Assembly: GCA_002839205.1 (NCBI GenBank)
Contig: PGXP01000033.1
Coordinates: forward strand, 1-10,318
Origin: Spirochaetae bacterium HGW-Spirochaetae-9
GTDB taxonomy: Bacteria > Spirochaetota > Spirochaetia > Treponematales > Rectinemataceae
Direction of reading: 5' to 3'
Length of the DNA: 10,318 nt
Shown here: positions 6,678 through 10,318 of the stretch, piece by piece
Numbering within the stretch: position 1 is the stretch's first letter
How the letters are laid out: the number at the start of each line of letters is the position of its first letter
Notes under the pieces: generated by a model
What the model was told of the DNA's origin: nothing
Database searches by the model: none
The model's input: only the letters and a program-made list of their open reading frames with translations
Made by a program: the position numbers and the translations under genes

Positions 6678-7214
6678 TCAGCTCCTTGTGGCTCTATAGG
6701 CCTCGGCGATGAGACGGGCTATTCCCTCCGCATCCCAGATTTCCGTATCGATGACGAGGTGGGCCGAGGAAACATCGTCTGTATCGATGCCGTAGGTTTC
6801 CCTGTATCGTCGGTGGTCGCGGAGATCCCGCTCGGCGGTAAACCGGGCTATCTCCTCCCTGGCGCCGCCTTCCCTCCTGTGTATCCTGTCCACGCGGGCA
6901 TCGGGGCTGGCCTTCAGGTACACCTTCATGGCCGCATCGGGGAGAAGCCACATGGCCAGGCGGGAACCGATGACGCAGTCCTGCCTTCGTGCCAGCTCAA
7001 CCTGGCGCGCGTCGAGGAGGCGGTCCCAGGAGGCGTCATCTTCGGCCAGGGCCAGAATCTCGGCCAAGCCCTTGCCCTCTTCCTCAGCCATTTTCCTGAA
7101 CGTGTAATTGATGAACTCGCGGCCCAAAATGGCGGCCACATGCCGGGAGACGGTCGTATTGCCGCAGCCCGATTTTCCCGAAATTGCAATTATTGAGACA
7201 TTTTTATCGTTCAT
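6678..7214 (-). CDS. cmk: Cytidylate kinase, archaeal-type short form
   Basis: The likely reaction is ATP-dependent phosphorylation of CMP and dCMP in pyrimidine salvage and RNA recycling. The 178-residue length and the motifs fit the short archaeal-type family rather than the roughly 225-residue E. coli Cmk. They are a nucleotide loop GKSGCGNTT (13-21), a central IGSRLAMWL (82-90), KVYLKASPDARVDRIHRREG (97-116, the lid-region arginines) and ERDLRDHRRYRETYGID (128-144). The Walker A lysine position is Asn19 (GCGNTT instead of GSGKTT), while a Lys sits earlier at position 14. I cannot tell whether this is normal for its lineage or lowers activity. The ATG overlaps the yicC stop in an ATGA, with a GAGGAA site upstream. 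CMP from RNA decay would be its natural substrate, which fits the neighbour yicC. Confidence in the family is high and in the exact nucleotide preference moderate. Confidence 0.82.
   Translation of the reverse strand: MNDKNVSIIAISGKSGCGNTTVSRHVAAILGREFINYTFRKMAEEEGKGLAEILALAEDDASWDRLLDARQVELARRQDCVIGSRLAMWLLPDAAMKVYLKASPDARVDRIHRREGGAREEIARFTAERDLRDHRRYRETYGIDTDDVSSAHLVIDTEIWDAEGIARLIAEAYRATRS
6682..6687 (-). promoter_or_regulatory. Ribosome binding site deciding the GTG start of the SDR gene
   Basis: AAGGAG lies within the last codons of the cytidylate kinase gene, 6 bases before GTG 6675-6673. A second GTG follows immediately, but the spacing favours the first. This supports the non-ATG start and suggests translation continues from the upstream gene. 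Confidence 0.65.
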
Positions 7215-8077
7215 TCCACGTTCCTCAGCTGTTCCCTGATGTTCTCAAGGGCATCCTTCATCTCCACGACAGCGTGGGCTACGAGGATGAGGGTATTCTT
7301 GGACCCTATCGTATTGACTTCCCGATTCATTTCCTGGCAGAGGAAATCCAGCTTCTTGGCAGGCGATTCCTCGCCGCTCATCATCCGGAATGCCCCAACA
7401 TGAGCGTCCAGGCGGGCGATTTCTTCGGCGATGGTCAACCGAACCAGCTGGACAGCGGTCTCCTGAAGAAGTCGTTGCTCATCGTAGCCTTTGGGCAGAA
7501 GTTCCTCGAAGCGCATTTGAAGCTGATTTCGTATGGTCTTGTCCATATCGGCGGCGTTTTCCTTCACGAGGGCGAGGCTTGCCTCGAAGCGAGCCAATTC
7601 CGCCAGGATATTCGCCTCCGTCGCCTTCCCTTCTCTCATCCGCGATGCCTCCATCTCGTCGAGGGCCAACTGAATCCCTTCGGCTATGGGCGGCCAGAGG
7701 CTTTCGCTGTCCACATCCTTTTCGTATACGAGAACCCCTTCGAAGGAAGCGATGAGCTGAAGCGACGGGTTTTCAACGATACCGCAGCTGGCTGCAATCT
7801 GCGACATGGCTTTGTATACGGAGTCGGCAACAGCCAGGTCGGGGCGTATGGTTACGGGAGATTCCACTTTCTTCAGCCTTAGGGAGAACTCAACCTTTCC
7901 CCGATTGAGCCGCTCGCCTATCATGGCTATGATTCTAGGCTCGAAGGATGAAGCCTGTGGAGGCAGGGAAACAGAGACATCCAGGTATCGATTGTTGTAG
8001 GACTTGATCTGGATGCTGCCCGAGAGTCCATCTCTTTCGAAGTCCCTCTGGGCAAAGCCCGTCATGCTTTTAAACAT
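7211..8077 (-). CDS. yicC: YicC/YloC-family endoribonuclease
   Basis: This 288-residue protein has the full YicC family layout. The N-terminal domain starts with SMTGFA (4-9) and contains IKSYNNRYLDVSVSLPP (24-40), the counterpart of the usual NHRFLD motif, and NRGKVEF (58-64). REGKATEANI (148-157) is the middle motif. The C-terminal DUF1732-type domain carries EEIARLDAHVGAF (218-230), KKLDFLCQEMNREVNTIGSK (241-260) and the terminal ALENIREQLRNVE. E. coli YicC is reported to be an endoribonuclease acting in RNA decay, and the same role is inferred here. One change is Tyr-Asn-Asn-Arg in place of the more usual Val-Asn-His-Arg in the N-terminal motif. The start ATG overlaps the end of murC by 8 bases behind a strong AAGGAAGG site (8083-8090). 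The 3' end overlaps cmk by 4 bases, so the three genes are likely co-translated. Confidence 0.95.
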   Translation of the reverse strand: MFKSMTGFAQRDFERDGLSGSIQIKSYNNRYLDVSVSLPPQASSFEPRIIAMIGERLNRGKVEFSLRLKKVESPVTIRPDLAVADSVYKAMSQIAASCGIVENPSLQLIASFEGVLVYEKDVDSESLWPPIAEGIQLALDEMEASRMREGKATEANILAELARFEASLALVKENAADMDKTIRNQLQMRFEELLPKGYDEQRLLQETAVQLVRLTIAEEIARLDAHVGAFRMMSGEESPAKKLDFLCQEMNREVNTIGSKNTLILVAHAVVEMKDALENIREQLRNVE

Positions 8078-9596
8078 TGCGCCCTTCCTTGTGCTTCAAG
8101 TGTCCGAGGAGGGTCCTCCCCAGTTTCCAGTTGTCGCCGGCTCCCATGGTGACAAAGAGGTCGTCCTTCCGCAGCAGCGGAAGGACGAGGGCAGCGCAGT
8201 CGCCGTGATGCTCCGCGTACATAAGAAAATGCTCTTTGTTGCCTGTGGCGGAATTGCCGGCGTTGTGGTCATCTGTGATCTCGACGAGGTCGGACCGGCG
8301 CACCTTTACCTTGCGGAAGAGGTCGAGGCCGCTCACCCCTTCCACTTTTTTTTCGCGGGCCGATGCGTAGATGCCGTGGAGAACTATGCAGTCGGCTTCG
8401 TCAAGGCTTTCGGCGAATTCATCCATGAGGGCTATGGTGCGCGAGTAGGTATGGGACATGAAGTCGACGATGAGGCGGCGTGATGGCCAGAAAGCCTTTA
8501 TGCCCGCTATTGTCGCCTTCAGCGCCGTAGGATGGTGGGCATAATCATCCATGACGAGGACGCCCCCCGCTTCTCCGATGATTTCGCTCCTGCGCCGCGA
8601 ACCTCTGAACTGACCCAAGGCTTCACTGGCCTGGCGCCATTGTCCTTCGCTCATCGCCAATCCATCCTGCCAATCCGTGACAATATCGCTGGCCAGGGCG
8701 AGGGCGCCGACGGCATCGAGCACCAGGTGCCTGCCTGGTACATGGAGTTCTAAGTCAATATCGCTGGCACCTATCCTGAATCTTGTCTTCCCCTCCCCTG
8801 TAGCACAGGAGATGATTTTCCATGGGCCTTCAGCCGAAAAGCCGTAGGGAGCACAGCGCAGATCGCCACGTTTGTCCATGGCGAAGCGCGCTACTTCAGT
8901 GGCTCCTGCATCGTCCGCGCAATAGACAAGGAGACCACCATAAGGCAACGACATAACGTAATCGCAGAAGGCCTCTCTGATGGATGCGTAGGTGGGGTAA
9001 AAATCCTGATGGTCGCCCTCCACGCTGGTGAGAAGGATCCTCCGCGGGGAAAAGTGCATGAAATGACGTTTGTATTCGTCAGTTTCCGCTACAAAATAGC
9101 GGTCTCCCGCGATCAGCGTACAACGGTCACCGAAGGAAGCAACGGACGAGCCCGTCAATACCGTCATCGGAGCGCCCAGGGCAGCAAGGAGGCTCCCCGC
9201 CATCGCCGTCGTGGTTGTTTTGCCATGAACGCCCGATATGCCCGATGCGTCGTAGAGTTTCGAAAGGGCACCCAAGGCCTCGGCGAAGCTGAACATGGGT
9301 AGCTGCAGCCTTTGAGCCTCAGCCATCTCGGGATTCGAGCCCGGGTTATAAGCATCGGAGAAAATGACAAGGTCAATGGCCTGGTCTATATGGGCAGGGT
9401 CAAAGGATTCCCATACCTTCATATGGATCGAGCGCAGAATCGCATCGGTATAGAAGGTATCGGGGACATCGCTCCCCGAAAGATCGGCTCCTCTTGCCGC
9501 GAATATCTCCGCGAGGGCAGCCATGCCGGTTCCTTTGGCGCCTATAAAATGTACATGTTTGCCTGCTAAAGTTTTGGGGAACGACTGGATCGACAT
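8070..9596 (-). CDS. murC: UDP-N-acetylmuramate-L-alanine ligase
   Basis: MurC adds L-alanine to UDP-MurNAc, the first amino-acid step of cytoplasmic peptidoglycan precursor synthesis. The 508 residues are slightly longer than typical (about 460-490). The N-terminal Rossmann domain starts HFIGAKGTGMAALAE (16-30), the ATPase loop is GVHGKTTTT (122-130), and the C-terminal domain carries MDDYAHHPT (349-357) and TMGAGDNW (483-490). Several normally conserved positions differ: AETDEYKRHF (170-179) for the usual AEADESDxSF, VEGDHQDFY (192-200) for IExDHxDxY, GRHLVLDAVGA (288-298) where both Asn of HNxxNA are replaced, and SHTYSRT (381-387) for PHRYTRT. About 25 extra residues (around 435-460) account for the length. 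The AHHPT motif and overall order favour MurC over Mpl, MurD or MurE. The start ATG has little Shine-Dalgarno signal. The 3' end overlaps yicC. Confidence 0.93.
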   Translation of the reverse strand: MSIQSFPKTLAGKHVHFIGAKGTGMAALAEIFAARGADLSGSDVPDTFYTDAILRSIHMKVWESFDPAHIDQAIDLVIFSDAYNPGSNPEMAEAQRLQLPMFSFAEALGALSKLYDASGISGVHGKTTTTAMAGSLLAALGAPMTVLTGSSVASFGDRCTLIAGDRYFVAETDEYKRHFMHFSPRRILLTSVEGDHQDFYPTYASIREAFCDYVMSLPYGGLLVYCADDAGATEVARFAMDKRGDLRCAPYGFSAEGPWKIISCATGEGKTRFRIGASDIDLELHVPGRHLVLDAVGALALASDIVTDWQDGLAMSEGQWRQASEALGQFRGSRRRSEIIGEAGGVLVMDDYAHHPTALKATIAGIKAFWPSRRLIVDFMSHTYSRTIALMDEFAESLDEADCIVLHGIYASAREKKVEGVSGLDLFRKVKVRRSDLVEITDDHNAGNSATGNKEHFLMYAEHHGDCAALVLPLLRKDDLFVTMGAGDNWKLGRTLLGHLKHKEGRNV

Positions 9597-9601
9597 AGCC
9601 T

Positions 9602-9631
9602 ATTGTAGGAGAAAATCGCCTGCCGGGGCAA
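9602..9631 (-). promoter_or_regulatory. Possible sigma-70-type promoter upstream of murC
   Basis: In the 53-base gap before murC, TTGCCC (9631-9626) and TACAAT (9607-9602) are 18 bases apart, a fair match to -35 and -10 boxes. The -10 box ends only 5 bases before the ATG, so a transcript from here would be leaderless or nearly so. That agrees with the weak ribosome site. The rest of the gap holds only a small GC-rich hairpin. Confidence 0.35.
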
Positions 9632-9649
9632 GCTGGCCATTAGAGCTGG

Positions 9650-10318
9650 TCAAATATGCAGCGACAGCGAAAATGCCGCTGTCGTATCGGCTGCCAGACT
9701 GAGATCCCAGCCAAAAAGCAGGCGCGTTCCTTGGTAGAACAGGTCTCCCTTCGCCAGCGATCGTTCGATTTCACTGTCACCCTGAGGGAGGTGCTGATGT
9801 TGCTGTATTTCATGCTTGTCGATGATGTGCTGCACACGCAGCTGAAAGGCCTTGTCCGACCTTATTTCCAACATTTCCTTGCCTTGGATAGTCTGAATGG
9901 AAAGCGCCTCTGCCCGAAGTGTCTGGCCTTCAGTGGCTGAAGCCAGCTTTACCTTTTCCCTGCCCTCCGAGGCAAAAAACTCCACATCCTCCCGTGCGGC
10001 CGAGGGTTGTACATTTACTTCGCTGACATAACGCAGACCTACCTGGTGCTGGGAACGGTTGCTCAGTTCGATGTCCACGCTCACGCAATATTTCTGGAAA
10101 AGGTATGCCTTTCTGATCGTAAAGGAGTGTAGTGAAGATCCGGATTTCATGGCGAAGTCTCTGGAAAATATAACCTTGGAAGGGCTCTTTTCCTTTTCGA
10201 TGCATGAATAAGACAGATCAGCCAGGTTGGCTAGCTCTTCATCGAAGGATCCAGAGCTGCATATGCTATCCAAAAAGCTATTCGTCGATCGCGACTGGTC
10301 GGCATTGTAGACGCAACA
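9650..10318 (-). CDS. C-terminal part of a GH57-like glucanase/4-alpha-glucanotransferase (DUF1926-like)
   Basis: The frame is open to the window edge, so 222 C-terminal residues are seen and the true start lies outside. No catalytic domain is in the window. The visible part is a beta-rich domain. It opens with YNADQSRSTNSFLD (residues 4-17), which resembles the Arg-Ser-Leu-x-Asp-His motif leading into the DUF1926 domain of GH57 alpha-amylases and 4-alpha-glucanotransferases. It continues with alternating strands (YLFQKYCVSVDIELSN, VGLRYVSEVNV) and ends in LFYQGTRLLFGWDLSL, like the family's closing QGxxLxxxW. If right, the enzyme rearranges or degrades maltodextrin or glycogen in the cytoplasm. 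An apparent TTG start at 10273 is internal and should not be used. The domain call rests on pattern likeness alone. Other carbohydrate-enzyme C-terminal beta domains are possible. Confidence 0.55.
   Translation of the reverse strand, partial: CCVYNADQSRSTNSFLDSICSSGSFDEELANLADLSYSCIEKEKSPSKVIFSRDFAMKSGSSLHSFTIRKAYLFQKYCVSVDIELSNRSQHQVGLRYVSEVNVQPSAAREDVEFFASEGREKVKLASATEGQTLRAEALSIQTIQGKEMLEIRSDKAFQLRVQHIIDKHEIQQHQHLPQGDSEIERSLAKGDLFYQGTRLLFGWDLSLAADTTAAFSLSLHI

Noticed and set aside
5785..6699. A 304-codon plus-strand frame opposite the SDR gene
   Set aside because: Antisense shadow of a well-supported gene with no domain signature and no upstream ribosome site of note.
9612..9633. Small GC-rich hairpin followed by four T residues in the gap after the glucanase gene, as a terminator
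   Set aside because: The stem is about six pairs with a wobble and the T run is short and interrupted, too weak to call. It also overlaps the possible murC promoter.
10271..10273. TTG as the start of the rightmost gene
   Set aside because: The frame stays open to the window edge and the protein part looks like a C-terminal domain, so this is an internal codon.

Overview
All eleven protein genes lie on the minus strand and fill the window almost completely. The largest non-coding gaps are about 50 and 37 bases. Translation runs from high to low coordinates: (GH57-type glucanase C-terminus) - murC - yicC - cmk-like - SDR - galM - prfB - PEGA-like envelope protein - ftsY - lolC/E-like permease - lolD. 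Both end genes are cut by the window edges. I see no tRNA, rRNA, CRISPR, insertion sequence, phage gene or sizeable repeat. This is a chromosomal housekeeping block.

The genes point to a diderm bacterium with peptidoglycan: MurC plus a LolCD-type exporter for outer-membrane lipoproteins. The archaeal-type cytidylate kinase, the NG-only FtsY, the GH57/DUF1926-like glucanase and the PEGA-like envelope protein together suggest a Spirochaetota member such as a treponeme or relative. That is inference from gene content and style, with moderate confidence, and no species can be named. Base composition looks moderately GC-rich and even throughout, so nothing suggests recent transfer.

Region 10318-9650 holds the C-terminal end of a glycogen or maltodextrin enzyme. 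A short gap with a possible promoter follows. Region 9596-6678 is a translationally coupled trio: murC overlaps yicC by 8 bases, and yicC overlaps cmk by 4 (ATGA). It links peptidoglycan precursor synthesis, RNA turnover and CMP phosphorylation. Region 6675-4818 holds an SDR oxidoreductase and an aldose 1-epimerase one base apart, a likely sugar-metabolism pair. Region 4780-318 runs prfB, the PEGA-like protein, ftsY, the permease and lolD with overlaps or gaps of 20 bases or less. It joins translation termination, SRP-dependent membrane targeting and lipoprotein export.

The best-supported special element is a programmed +1 frameshift inside prfB. The gene is split into a 23-codon zero frame ending at an in-frame UGA and a 354-codon main frame, joined at a site that matches the classic RF2 autoregulatory signal. 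Other points worth checking are a Walker A Lys-to-Asn change in the cytidylate kinase, several changed conserved positions in MurC and FtsY, and the uncharacterised PEGA-like gene between prfB and ftsY. I found no convincing undescribed multi-gene system.
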